A DNA stretch of 64,000 bases. Origin: JAWKWA01 sp041397765. GTDB lineage: Bacteria > Pseudomonadota > Alphaproteobacteria > Rhizobiales > Hyphomicrobiaceae. Below, in pieces: positions 29,073 to 39,784 of this stretch. Each line of letters starts with the position of its first letter. The first letter of the stretch is position 1. Location of the stretch: positions 127,314-191,313 of the forward strand of contig JAWKWA010000009.1 of assembly GCA_041397765.1 (NCBI GenBank). The letters run 5' to 3'. The notes under the pieces were generated by a model, which saw only the letters and a program-made list of their open reading frames with translations, ran no database searches and had not been told where the DNA came from. The position numbers and the translations under genes were made by a program.

Positions 29073-29846
29073 TCAGCCCGGCGTCGGCGCGTCGCGATCC
29101 GGCCGCACGGCGCTCGTCATGTAGTTGACGGCAGTGTCGTCGCCGAGAGACCAGGTACCGGACAGCAGGTCGTAGGCGATGCCCTTGGTCTCGCCGGCCT
29201 CGAGGCCGGCCCCCTCGACCATGGCCTCAAGCTCGGCAGGCGTGATGAAACGGTCGTAGCGATGGGTGCCGGTCGGCAGCCATCCGAGCACATATTCCGC
29301 CCCGACGATGGCCAGCAGATAGGCCCGTGCGGTCCGGTTGAGGGTCGAGAGCACGAGCAGTCCGCCCGGGCGGACGAGGCCGGCGAGGACACGGACGAAG
29401 CCCTCGGGATCGGGCACGTGCTCGACGACCTCCAGACAGGTCACGGCATCGAAGCGGCGGCCGCTCGCCAGCACCGCCTCGGCGGTCTCGGCCCGGTAGT
29501 CGATGAGGAGGCCGGACGCGGCGGCATGGGCGCGCGCCACGGCGATCGTCTCCTCGCCGGGGTCGATGCCGGTGACGGTGGCGCCGAGGCGGGCGAGCGG
29601 CTCGGCGACGAGGCCGCCGCCACAGCCGACATCGAGGAGCGAAAGGCCGGCCAGGGGCCGAAGCCGGGTCGGATCGCGATCGAAATGGCGGGCGAGCCCA
29701 TCGCGGATGAAGGCCATGCGGGCCGGGGCGAGCTGATGGAGGGGCCGGAATTTTCCGTGCTCGTCCCACCACTCGGCGGCGATGGCGCGGAAACGGGCGA
29801 CTTCGCTCTCGTCGATCATGGCAGGATCAGGGCCGGTCTGGCGCAT
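29073..29846 (-). CDS. ubiG: Bifunctional ubiquinone biosynthesis O-methyltransferase
   Basis: The 257-aa protein is a class I SAM methyltransferase with LLDVGCGGGLVAEPLARLGA as the SAM loop and CLEVVEHVPDPEGFVR. The N-terminal ARFRAIAAEWWDEHGKFRPLHQL and late GTHRYDRFITPAELE are UbiG-specific. UbiG performs both O-methylations of the ubiquinone ring. The ATG at 29846 is chosen because UbiG proteins start shortly before the first block; 29870 is also open. Divergent from lysC, as is usual in this order. Confidence 0.93.
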   Translation of the reverse strand: MRQTGPDPAMIDESEVARFRAIAAEWWDEHGKFRPLHQLAPARMAFIRDGLARHFDRDPTRLRPLAGLSLLDVGCGGGLVAEPLARLGATVTGIDPGEETIAVARAHAAASGLLIDYRAETAEAVLASGRRFDAVTCLEVVEHVPDPEGFVRVLAGLVRPGGLLVLSTLNRTARAYLLAIVGAEYVLGWLPTGTHRYDRFITPAELEAMVEGAGLEAGETKGIAYDLLSGTWSLGDDTAVNYMTSAVRPDRDAPTPG

Positions 29847-30050
29847 GGCTGCCGATAAACCGGGCAGCACTGCCCCTTGTCAAGGCAGGAAAGGTGGGCG
29901 CGGCCGATGCCACTTGCCTCCCCGGTCGGGGACGGCTAAGCGTCAGGCCTGGACGGACCTTAGGATGTCTCCCCGACGCGCCGGCACCGCACCCGGTCCA
30001 GATCCGCGACCGAGGGAGGCCGGCGTACGTTTCCGGCCGGGATTGGGCTC

Positions 30051-31325
<1,275 letters not shown>

Positions 31326-31479
31326 GCCCGACGCCTCGTGCCGGTGGCGGCGCCTGCAGCCGCCCCGCAGCACCGGGGACCCATCACCAGGTCGGCACCG
31401 GCCCCTGCCGATCGCCTCGGCGGGCTGACAGGATCAGCCGGCCGATCTCACGCCCCGTTGCGGGCGAGGACCGCTGCCG

Positions 31480-33780
31480 ATGCCTTTGTCAGATGCCGGC
31501 CCGCGCATCCTGCTCCGACGCCTCCGCCAGATCATGGCGGAGCCGGGCAGCGGCCAGGAGCGCCTCGACAAGATCGTCCGTCAGATCGCCAATCTGATGG
31601 TCGCGGAGGTATGCTCGATCTACATCCGCCGCCAGGACGGATCGCTCGAGCTGTTCGCGACGGAAGGCCTCAACCCCGCCGCCGTGCACAATACCCACAT
31701 GGCCCGCAACGAGGGCCTCGTCGGCATGATCGCGGAGAACGGCGAGACGGTGAACCTGCCGGACGCCCGCTCGCATCCCTCCTTCTCCTACCGGCCCGAG
31801 ACGGGCGAGGAGAGCTATCATTCGTTCCTCGGCGTGCCGGTGCAGCGCGGCGGCATCGTGCTCGGCGTGCTCGTCGTGCAGAACCGCACCCAGCGCCACT
31901 ATGCGAGCGACGAGGAGGAGGCACTCCAGACCATCGCCATGGTGCTGGCGGAGCATCTCGCCTCCGGCGACGTGCAGGGCGTCTCGGGCTATGCCGCCGC
32001 CCGCGGCCGCTCGCCGATCGTCAAGGGCCAGCCGCTCTCCGACGGCATCGCGCTCGGCCATGTCGTGCTGCACGAGCCGCGCGTCGTCGTGCGCAACCTG
32101 TTCGGCGACGACCTGAAGCTCGAGCGCCGCCGCCTCGCCCGGGCGATCCGGACGCTCCGGCAGGACATCGACCGCATGCTGCAGCGGCGCGACATCGCCG
32201 GCCCCGGCGAGCATCGCGACGTGCTCGACACCTACCGCATGTTCGCGCGCGATTCGGGCTGGATCGGCAAGATGCGCGAGGCGATCGAGAAGGGGCTCAC
32301 CGCCGAGGGCGCGGTCGAGCGGGTGCGCAACGATACGCGGGTGCGCATGATGCGCCATGCCGACGCCTTCTGGCGCGAGCGCTTCCGCGACCTCGACGAC
32401 CTTTCCGACCGGCTGCTGCGCCATCTGGCCGGCCGGGAGGCGACGGCGGCCGGCGAGGCGCTGCCGGAGGATACCATCCTCGTCGCCCGGACCATGGGGC
32501 CGGCCGAGCTGCTCGACTACGACCGCGAGCGGCTGCGCGGCCTCGTCATCGAGGAGGGCGGGCTCGCCAGCCATGTGGCGATCGTCGCCAAGGCGCTCGG
32601 CATCCCCGCGATCGGCCAGGCGCGCCGCATCATCGAGGCGGTGGAGGCGGGCGACGCTGCGATCGTCGATGCGCTCGAGGGCGAGGTGCATATCCGCCCG
32701 ACCGCCGACGTCATCGCCGCCTATTCCGACAAGGTGCGGTTCCGGGCGCGCCGTCAGAAGCGCTATGCGGGGCTGCGCACCGATCCGGCGGTGACACGCG
32801 ACGGCGAGCGGGTACGGCTCAACATCAATGCCGGCCTCACGGTCGACATGCCCCATCTCGCCCAGTCGGGCGCCGACGGTATCGGCCTGTTCCGCACCGA
32901 GATCGAGTTCATGATCGCCCCCTCGCTGCTTCTGCGGGACCGGCAGGCGGCCATCTACAAGCGGATCCTCGATGCGGCCGGCGGCCGGCCCGTGGTGTTC
33001 CGCACGCTCGACATCGGCGGCGACAAGCTGCTCCCCTATCTCGCCCAGGAGAAGGAGGAAAATCCCTCGCTCGGCTGGCGGGCGCTGCGGATGTCGCTCG
33101 ACAGCCAGGCGCTGTTCCGCACCCAGGTGCGCGCACTCATCAAGGCGGCGGCGGGCCGCGATCTCGATTTCATGCTGCCGATGGTGACGACCATCGACGA
33201 GTACGACCGGGCCCGCGCGCTGATCGAGGCCGACCTCGACTGGTCGAGGGGGCGCGGCTGGCCGCAGCCCGAGCGCGTCCGCATCGGCGCCATGCTGGAG
33301 GTGCCCTCGCTCCTCTTCGACATCGACCGGCTGTTCGCGCGCGCCGATTTCGTGTCGGTCGGCTCGAACGATCTGTGCCAGTTCATCTATGCGAGCGACC
33401 GCAACAATGCGCGCCTCGCCGGGCGCTACGACACGCTCGGAATGCCGATGATGCGCGCGCTCGATCTGGTGGCGGCGGCGGCCCGGCGGCACGACAAGCC
33501 GCTCGCGCTGTGCGGGGAGATGGCGAGCCGTCCGCTCGAGGCACTCGCGCTCATCGCGCTCGGCTTCCGGTCGATCTCGATGGCCCCGGCGAGCATCGGC
33601 CCGGTCAAGGCCATGGTGCTCTCGCTCGACGCGGGGCGGGCGACCGGGCTCGTCAGACGACTGATCGACGAGCCGGGCGAGCGGGCCTCGCTGCGCGACG
33701 AGCTGGCGGGCTTTGCCCTCGACAGTGGCGTCGAGATCGACGACATGGCGCGGCCGCCGCGGGAGCGCCGGCCGGCCTGA
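31480..33780 (+). CDS. ptsP: Phosphoenolpyruvate-protein phosphotransferase PtsP (enzyme I-Ntr)
   Basis: The 766-aa protein begins with a GAF sensor domain (about residues 20-165), then the enzyme I helical domain that binds the phosphocarrier NPr. The swivelling domain has the phospho-accepting His365 in EEGGLASHVAIVAKALGIPA, and the PEP-binding barrel shows IGLFRTEIEFM, FRTLDIGGDKLLPYL, GAMLEVPSLLF and LCGEMASRP. It starts the nitrogen-related PTS relay, which carries no sugar but reports nitrogen or stringent status. The GAF domain of related proteins senses glutamine. Confidence 0.95.
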   Translation: MPLSDAGPRILLRRLRQIMAEPGSGQERLDKIVRQIANLMVAEVCSIYIRRQDGSLELFATEGLNPAAVHNTHMARNEGLVGMIAENGETVNLPDARSHPSFSYRPETGEESYHSFLGVPVQRGGIVLGVLVVQNRTQRHYASDEEEALQTIAMVLAEHLASGDVQGVSGYAAARGRSPIVKGQPLSDGIALGHVVLHEPRVVVRNLFGDDLKLERRRLARAIRTLRQDIDRMLQRRDIAGPGEHRDVLDTYRMFARDSGWIGKMREAIEKGLTAEGAVERVRNDTRVRMMRHADAFWRERFRDLDDLSDRLLRHLAGREATAAGEALPEDTILVARTMGPAELLDYDRERLRGLVIEEGGLASHVAIVAKALGIPAIGQARRIIEAVEAGDAAIVDALEGEVHIRPTADVIAAYSDKVRFRARRQKRYAGLRTDPAVTRDGERVRLNINAGLTVDMPHLAQSGADGIGLFRTEIEFMIAPSLLLRDRQAAIYKRILDAAGGRPVVFRTLDIGGDKLLPYLAQEKEENPSLGWRALRMSLDSQALFRTQVRALIKAAAGRDLDFMLPMVTTIDEYDRARALIEADLDWSRGRGWPQPERVRIGAMLEVPSLLFDIDRLFARADFVSVGSNDLCQFIYASDRNNARLAGRYDTLGMPMMRALDLVAAAARRHDKPLALCGEMASRPLEALALIALGFRSISMAPASIGPVKAMVLSLDAGRATGLVRRLIDEPGERASLRDELAGFALDSGVEIDDMARPPRERRPA

Positions 33781-33916
33781 GGGCGAGGCACGGCACCCCG
33801 ATCGCCCGCGGCGGGCCATCCCCGGCCGATCGCCATTTCGCGCTTCTAAGAGCGGGCGCTTCCCTCTAATCAGGTGCGCCGGCCACATTCTCCGGCGCCA
33901 GCAGAGACGACCAGCC

Positions 33917-35002
33917 ATGACCGACATCCCCGAGGAAAAGCTCGACAGTCTCGTCGACCGCTGGGAGGTGGTGCAAGCCGAGCTGGCGAGCGGCCTCAAG
34001 GACCAGACCGCCTTCGTGCGCCTGTCGAAGGAGTTCGCCGAGCTCGATCCGATCGTGGCGGCGATCCGCGGCCTGCGTGCTGCCGAAGGTGAGCGGGCAG
34101 GGCTCGAGGCCATCCTCGCCGATCCCGCCTCGGACGCCGAGATGCGCGAGCTCGCCGAGGCGGAGATCGAGCCGCTCGGCACGCGCATCGAGGCGCTCGC
34201 CCACGAGGTCCGGCTGAAGCTGCTGCCACGCGACGCCGCCGACGAAGGCAGCGCCATCCTCGAGGTGCGCGCCGGGACGGGCGGGGAGGAGGCGGCGCTG
34301 TTTGCCGCCGAGCTGCTGCGGATGTACGAGCGCTATGCGGCCGTGAAGGGCTGGCGGACGGAGGTGATCAGCCTGTCGGAGAGCGATCTCGGCGGCATCA
34401 AAGAGGCGATCGCCAACATCTCCGGCCGGGGCGTGTTCGCGCGGCTCAAATTCGAATCGGGCGTCCACCGCGTCCAGCGCGTGCCCGAGACCGAAGGCAG
34501 CGGGCGCATCCACACCTCGGCCGCCACGGTGGCCGTGCTGCCCGAGGCGGAGGACATCGACATCGAGATCCGGCCCGAGGACCTCAGGATCGACACCATG
34601 CGCTCCTCGGGTGCGGGGGGACAGCACGTCAACACCACGGATTCGGCCGTGCGCATCACCCATCTGCCGACCGGCCTCGTCGTCACCTCGAACGAGAAGT
34701 CGCAGCACCAGAACCGCGCCCGCGCCATGCAGGTGCTGAAGGCACGGCTCTACGACATCGAGCGCCAGCGCGCGGAGACGGAGCGGGCGAGCGCACGCAA
34801 GAGCCAGGTCGGCTCGGGCGACAGGTCGCAGCGCATCCGCACCTACAATTTCCCGCAAGGGCGCGTCACCGACCACCGCATCAACCTGACGCTCTACAAT
34901 CTCGCCGAGGTGCTGGAGGGCGGGGCGCTCGACGAGCTCGTCGATGCGCTCGTCACCGACGACCAGACGAAGGCACTCGCCGCCATGGCGGAAGGGGATT
35001 GA
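33917..35002 (+). CDS. prfA: Peptide chain release factor 1
   Basis: The 361-aa protein recognises UAA/UAG stop codons in the ribosome. The catalytic GGQ is in SSGAGGQHVNTTDSAVRITH, and HTSAATVAVLPEAED and RIRTYNFPQGRVTDHR match release factors along their length. The start at 33917 is taken from family alignment; the frame is open further upstream. Four bases separate its stop from the prmC GTG, which methylates this protein's GGQ glutamine. Confidence 0.97.
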   Translation: MTDIPEEKLDSLVDRWEVVQAELASGLKDQTAFVRLSKEFAELDPIVAAIRGLRAAEGERAGLEAILADPASDAEMRELAEAEIEPLGTRIEALAHEVRLKLLPRDAADEGSAILEVRAGTGGEEAALFAAELLRMYERYAAVKGWRTEVISLSESDLGGIKEAIANISGRGVFARLKFESGVHRVQRVPETEGSGRIHTSAATVAVLPEAEDIDIEIRPEDLRIDTMRSSGAGGQHVNTTDSAVRITHLPTGLVVTSNEKSQHQNRARAMQVLKARLYDIERQRAETERASARKSQVGSGDRSQRIRTYNFPQGRVTDHRINLTLYNLAEVLEGGALDELVDALVTDDQTKALAAMAEGD

Positions 35003-35006
35003 GCCG

Positions 35007-36026
35007 GTGACGGGACAGCCGGAGAGAGCAAAGCCGAGTGTGGGGGCGGAGGGTGCGCATGCGGCTGCCGGGGCTGCGGTGGGCATGTGGGGCGCCTCGC
35101 TCGGCAGCGCGATCGACCACTGGACGGCAGCCTTCCGGGGCGCAGGAATCGAGACGGCGCGGCTCGATGCGAGCCTGCTGATCGGCCACGCACTCGGCCT
35201 TCCTCGCCACCGGCTCGTCACGGACCGGGCCCGGCGGCTCAGCGAGGCCGAGGACGCTACGATCGCCGCCCTCGCCGGGCGCCGGCTCGACCGCGAACCG
35301 GTCGGGCGGATCATCGGGTCGCGCGAGTTCCACGGGCTCAGTCTCGCGCTTTCGCCAGAGACGCTGGAGCCGCGGCCCGACAGCGAGACGCTGGTCGATA
35401 CCGTGCTCGACTGGGTAAAAACCCGGGAGGGGTCCGGCATCCCGTGGCAGGGAGGCGCCGGGCCGTCGATCCTCGACCTCGGCACCGGCACGGGCTGCCT
35501 CGTGCTCGCCCTGCTCGCCGCGTTGCCGAAGGCGACCGGGCTTGGCATCGACATCGCGCAGGGAGCCGTCGCGACCGCCGCGCGGAACGCCGCAGCGCTC
35601 GGTCTTGCCGACCGCGCCCGTTTCGCGATCGGCGACTATGCCAGGTTCCCGCGCGGGACCTTCGACATCATCGTCTCGAATCCGCCTTACATTCCAGGAA
35701 CCGTCATTGCCGGGCTCGCACCGGAGGTCCGTTGCCACGATCCGCTCCTCGCCCTCGATGGCGGCGCCGACGGGCTCGATGCCTATCGTGCGATCGTGCC
35801 GAGGCTGAACGGTCTCCTCGAGGCGGGCGGGCTTGCGGCTCTCGAGGTCGGGATCGGTCAGGCAGGCGAGGTCGCGGCGATGCTGGCCGAGACGGCGGGC
35901 GACAGCGCCCCGCGCGAAATCCTCGTCCGCAGAGATGCTTGCGGGATCGAACGGGTGGTGGGCATGACAGCGTTTGATGCGTTGCACAATCAAAAAGGAG
36001 TTGGAAAACCCGTCGCATCGCGCTAG
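35007..36026 (+). CDS. prmC: Release factor glutamine methyltransferase
   Basis: The 339-aa protein methylates the glutamine of the GGQ motif of release factors. It has the PrmC N-terminal helical domain (about 30-110, with RLDASLLIGHALGLPRHRL and EPVGRIIGSREFHG) and a SAM domain with ILDLGTGTGCLVLALLAALP and the catalytic SNPPYIPG. The GTG at 35007 has GGAAGGGG upstream and keeps tight spacing to prfA; an internal ATG near residue 27 is possible. The first 30 residues are an Ala-rich extension. Confidence 0.93.
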   Translation: MTGQPERAKPSVGAEGAHAAAGAAVGMWGASLGSAIDHWTAAFRGAGIETARLDASLLIGHALGLPRHRLVTDRARRLSEAEDATIAALAGRRLDREPVGRIIGSREFHGLSLALSPETLEPRPDSETLVDTVLDWVKTREGSGIPWQGGAGPSILDLGTGTGCLVLALLAALPKATGLGIDIAQGAVATAARNAAALGLADRARFAIGDYARFPRGTFDIIVSNPPYIPGTVIAGLAPEVRCHDPLLALDGGADGLDAYRAIVPRLNGLLEAGGLAALEVGIGQAGEVAAMLAETAGDSAPREILVRRDACGIERVVGMTAFDALHNQKGVGKPVASR

Positions 36027-36769
36027 CGTGCGAGAAGTGGAATCATTGGGGCAAGCCGAGTTGGGGGTCGCCAGTGGCGGCTCCGGGAAGCCAGAGGCCG
36101 AACCGGCCAGCGCTCCTTGGCTATGCACATGAACATCGATGCATCCGTTCGCGATCCGGCGCCAGATCTCGATCCAGGCCGAGCCGGTCGCCGTGGACCG
36201 CCAAGCGAGTCTGGCGGGCGATCTCCACGCAATAGGATGCAGCGATCTGAGCGGGGACGTGTTCGCGCACGCGAATCCTGAGATGGACATGCCAAGCCGG
36301 GCCCAAGCGCGGCCAGCTTGGCAGGGTCCGTGACGAGAGGACGGGCTCGGGGGGGCCCGGTCGGCCGTTTGGCCGGTAGACAGCCGCCATTCCGGGCGGG
36401 CGCAGATGGCGCCCGTCATGGGGATGCCGGGTCTCTGGCCGCTGGCCCATGAGGACGAACGCCGACAACCGAATTATCCCGGACGGCCAGACCGGACCCT
36501 TTGGTCCCGTCGCCGCCGGGACGGCATCCTGCCTCATGGGCGCAGGCCCGAGGGTGAGGATGCGGCCGGCGATGAGCCGGCAATGCAGGGCGCGCTGATT
36601 TCGTGGAAGGGCTCACGCGCCTGAAAGCCGCTTGCCGTGACCGTGTCCTCGCGCCGGGTCGCCATGGGCCCCGGAGAGCGCATGCTCATGGAACCGGGAC
36701 GGAGGTCTTCGAGGGATGCCTCCGCCCGATGATGGAAATTCCTTCGACTAGGAAGCGGAACGGAGCTTC
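36027..36769. other. Long spacer before DUF4167 gene, no clear gene
   Basis: These 743 bases hold no frame I can support. On the minus strand 36121-36300 reads in one frame as a protein-like stretch (VREHVPAQIAASYCVEIARQ), but it has no clear start signal or partner, so it may be a relic or chance. No strong hairpin was found. The position upstream of the conserved DUF4167 gene leaves room for a long untranslated leader. Confidence 0.4.
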
Positions 36770-37567
36770 ATGAGGCAAGGTCAGCAGAACCGCCGGAATC
36801 GCGGCCGCGGCCGCAAGGGTCAGTCGCCGCTCAGCCGGACTTTCGAATCGAACGGTCCGGACGTGAAGATCCGCGGCACGGCGAACCACATCGCCGAGAA
36901 ATACATGGCGCTCGCGCGCGATGCGATGTCCTCGGGCGACCTCGTGATGGCGGAGAACTACCTCCAGCACGCCGAGCACTACAATCGCATCATCATGGCG
37001 GCACAGCCGCAGTTCCGCGCCGACGAGATGAACGGACAGCGTCCGCGCCGTCCCGACATGGAGATGGGCGGCATGACCGACGCCGACATGGCGGAGGGCT
37101 ATGACGGCGACGAGGATCTCGACGGCGAGATGTCGGCCGAGGCGCTCGGCCTCGCAGAGCAGCCACGCATCGTCGAGCGGGTCCAGGCCGCGGGCGGGCA
37201 CGAGGGCGGCGGCGAGCCGCGCAACTTCGAGCGACGGCCGCATCGCGGCGAGCGGCATGGCGGCCATGGCAATTACGAGCCTCGCGAAGGCCGCGAGCCG
37301 CGCGAGAGCCGCGAACCCCGTGAGGGGCGCGAAGGCCGCGAGCATGCCGCAGGCCGCGACGGGCGCGGCAATCGCCGGCGGCAGCGCCACGAGGGCAATG
37401 GCGGCCGACCGCAGCGCCACGCTCAGGGCGGCGGCGCGGCGCAGGGCACCGGACCGCAACCGGACCTGCGTCCGGCCGAGACCTCGGCTGCTGATTTCGG
37501 CGAACCGCAGCGTCGTGACGGCGAGGGCGGCGGCAACGACAAGAAGCCGGACGGCGCCCTCATCTGA
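36770..37567 (+). CDS. DUF4167 domain protein, putative RNA-binding
   Basis: The 265-aa protein has the DUF4167 N-terminus (about residues 1-80: RNRGRGRKGQSPLSRTFESN, IRGTANHIAEKYMALARDA, MAENYLQHAEHYNRII). The C-terminal half is disordered and rich in Arg, Gly and Glu, with repeats of REGREPRES type. The basic RG-rich character suggests nucleic acid binding, but no function is known to me. It is regularly found after prfA-prmC in this order, as here, though the gap is long. Confidence 0.9.
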   Translation: MRQGQQNRRNRGRGRKGQSPLSRTFESNGPDVKIRGTANHIAEKYMALARDAMSSGDLVMAENYLQHAEHYNRIIMAAQPQFRADEMNGQRPRRPDMEMGGMTDADMAEGYDGDEDLDGEMSAEALGLAEQPRIVERVQAAGGHEGGGEPRNFERRPHRGERHGGHGNYEPREGREPRESREPREGREGREHAAGRDGRGNRRRQRHEGNGGRPQRHAQGGGAAQGTGPQPDLRPAETSAADFGEPQRRDGEGGGNDKKPDGALI

Positions 37568-37737
37568 GCGAGGCTTGGCCGGCAGCCTTCTCATCGCTGC
37601 GATGCCCGGTTTCGCGCGGACGGCGGGCATCGGCTCGCGCCAGGGCGATCGCGAACGCGAACGGCCGCCGGGATCTCGCCGACGATGAAGCGAGCGGACG
37701 GTCGGCAAGCTCGGTGCGATCGAGGGGGTACAGGCAC

Positions 37738-38136
37738 ATGACGCTGCAGCCGCTGCTCGATGCGGATCTGGTGATCCGTGTGCACACTTTTGCAGCCATG
37801 GCCGCCTTCGGGCTCGGTCTCGTCCAGATCGTCGCGCCGAAGGGCACGCTGCCGCATCGGACGCTCGGCTGGATCTGGGTCGCCCTCATGGCGGCGGTGG
37901 CGGGGGCGAGCTTCTTCATCCACGAGCTGAGGCTCTGGGGCCCCTGGAGCCCCATCCACCTCCTCTCGATCTTCGTGCTCGTCTCGCTGTGGCTCGGCGT
38001 GACACGGGCCCGCCGACACAATGTCGACGGTCATCGCAAGGCGATGCTCGGCGTCTTCATCGGCGGCCTGGTGATCGCCGGCTTCTTCACTTTCATGCCC
38101 GGCCGCATCATGCATCAGGTGCTGTTCGGCGGCTGA
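37738..38136 (+). CDS. DUF2306-like small membrane protein
   Basis: The 132-aa protein has four hydrophobic helices with conserved histidines: LVIRVHTFAAMAAFGLGLVQ, TLPHRTLGWIWVALM, IHLLSIFVLVSLWLG and MLGVFIGGLVIAGFFTFMPG. The HRTLGW and HRKAM motifs are the DUF2306 pattern, which resembles cytochrome b561-like haem proteins. Haem binding is a guess from the histidines. The start at 37738 follows GAGGGGG. Confidence 0.8.
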   Translation: MTLQPLLDADLVIRVHTFAAMAAFGLGLVQIVAPKGTLPHRTLGWIWVALMAAVAGASFFIHELRLWGPWSPIHLLSIFVLVSLWLGVTRARRHNVDGHRKAMLGVFIGGLVIAGFFTFMPGRIMHQVLFGG

Positions 38137-38245
38137 CGGCATGGCGCGGGCGGACCGCGGCTCGCTATCCGCGGGCGACCGCAGATCGGCCCGCCATGGA
38201 CCGGCGTGGAGCCGCTATCCCGACGTGCGTTCCTCGGCTCGGTGG

Positions 38246-39427
38246 CTACCAGTACCGCATCCGCGCGTCGGTGATCTTCTCGGCGCCCTCCCCGGTCACG
38301 ATCACCGTCTCCTCGAAGTCACCGAGATAGCCGTCCTTGGTGACGGTGCGCTCGAAGCACAGCGACATGCCCGGCGCGAGCACGGTCAGGTCGCCGGGTG
38401 CGAGCCAGGGGCTGTCCCAGCCGAGCCCGACGCCGTGGCCGAGACCGGAGAAGACGCTGGTCAGCGGATAGCCGAGCTCGGCCTGGCGCCCGAGGCCCGC
38501 CGCCGCCACCGCCTCGGCCGTCGTGCCCGGGCGCACCGCGGCGATGCCGGTCTCGACGCAGGAGATCGCCGCCTCGAAGAGGTCGATCTGCCGGTTGGAG
38601 GGCGGGCCGATGGGCTTCGAGCGCGACAGGTCGAAGAAATAGCCATCGAGCACGCCGGAGATGCCGATGCGGAACCACTCGCCTTTGGCAAGCGGCGTCG
38701 GCGAGCCCCAGGTCGGGAAATTGGCGCGGGTGACCGTCGGACTGTCGCCGCCCCGGCCCGAGGCCATGAACGAGTTGTAGAGCATGCCGCGCGCAGGTAC
38801 GAGCACGTCCATGCCGGCCGCCACCACATCGCCATGGGTGGCGCCGGGCTCGGCGCGGGCCATCATGGCGTCGATCATGCGCGAGCCGAGGGCGGAGGCC
38901 CGCTTCAGGAGCGCGATCTCGGCCGGGCTCTTGACGGCACGCAGCGAGGCGAGGATCGGCGCGCCGTTCCGCCAGTCGACCCTGTCGAGCGCCCCGGCGA
39001 TCTGCCGGTAGACGCCGAGCGGCAGCACGTCCTCGCCGACGAGGCCGATCGGCCCCTCATCGAGGCCGAGCCGGCGCATCTCGGCGATCACCGCCTCGAC
39101 GACGAGATCGGCCCTGACGATCTCGCCGGCGTCGAGCGCGACGTCCGCCTCGGCCGCGCAATCGACGATCAGCCGCGTCTCGCCCTCGGCGGTGAGGAGG
39201 GCGAAGGTATGGGCCCGGGCGCTCCAGTTGCCGGCGAGGTCGGGGATATAGGGAAAGAGCGTATAGAAGCCGGTCAGGTACATGACGTCGCCGTAGCGGT
39301 CGAGCGTGCCGCCGCCGCGCGAGACGACCAGCAGCCCCTTGAGGCCCGCAGTCCTGGCGGCCGCCGCGGCACGCGCGCGCCTGCCCTCATACTCCGCGCG
39401 GGAGATCCCGCTCCTCGTCTCGCCCAT
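38246..39427 (-). CDS. M24 family metallopeptidase (Xaa-Pro peptidase/creatinase-like)
   Basis: The 393-aa protein has a creatinase-like N-terminal domain (about 1-150) and a pita-bread catalytic domain. SRSKPIG, GLGHGVGLGWDSPWLAPGDL, PGMSLCFERTV and GYLGDFEETVIVT correspond to the segments that carry the metal ligands and substrate contacts. Some ligand positions differ from true aminopeptidases, as in creatinase, DMSP lyase-like and ectoine hydrolase members, so substrate is open. It is divergent from parE. Confidence 0.85.
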   Translation of the reverse strand: MGETRSGISRAEYEGRRARAAAAARTAGLKGLLVVSRGGGTLDRYGDVMYLTGFYTLFPYIPDLAGNWSARAHTFALLTAEGETRLIVDCAAEADVALDAGEIVRADLVVEAVIAEMRRLGLDEGPIGLVGEDVLPLGVYRQIAGALDRVDWRNGAPILASLRAVKSPAEIALLKRASALGSRMIDAMMARAEPGATHGDVVAAGMDVLVPARGMLYNSFMASGRGGDSPTVTRANFPTWGSPTPLAKGEWFRIGISGVLDGYFFDLSRSKPIGPPSNRQIDLFEAAISCVETGIAAVRPGTTAEAVAAAGLGRQAELGYPLTSVFSGLGHGVGLGWDSPWLAPGDLTVLAPGMSLCFERTVTKDGYLGDFEETVIVTGEGAEKITDARMRYW

Positions 39428-39784
39428 CGCCACATCCTGTTCATGACAGATCGCCGGCGCCACGTTCCGCCGCAATCGGCATTGAAGAAGCATCGGCGGG
39501 CGAGCACCAGCATGGTCCGGGCCGGGGTGGCATGCACGGGACGGTGGGCCCTGAAAAGTCGGGCACGGGAGCGAACCGGGCACTGTCGCGACGGATGGGA
39601 TCGAGGCCCGGGCGTGAGTGCCGCCGCCCTTCGTGAACGAAATGGGAACGTCCGCGACACCCGCCCACTTGCCAGCCGGCCGTGGCCCGTGCGACCACCC
39701 AAGGAACGGGACGAAAAACAGATTCGGAGTGCCCTGCCCGGCAAGGCCGGAGCGACCGGGACTTCTCGAGATATCGGAGCACCC
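39428..39784. other. Divergent promoter region of M24 peptidase and parE
   Basis: These 357 bases have no gene. They contain GAAC-N7-GAAC at 39635-39649, listed separately. Other promoter elements were not recognised. Confidence 0.5.
39635..39649. promoter_or_regulatory. Possible LexA box (GAAC-N7-GAAC)
   Basis: The sequence gaac, seven bases, gaac matches the direct-repeat LexA box described for alphaproteobacteria. It is about 135 bases upstream of parE. One or two chance matches are expected in a window this size, so the support is weak, though the intergenic position fits. Confidence 0.25.

Noticed and set aside
31489..34257. Long minus-strand open frame opposite ptsP
   Set aside because: The sequence is low in conserved motifs and rich in Arg, His and Ala, as typical for the complement of biased coding DNA; ptsP itself is full length.
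36121..36537. Minus-strand 138-residue frame before DUF4167
   Set aside because: No start signal, partner or known motif; kept only as a note in the spacer entry.
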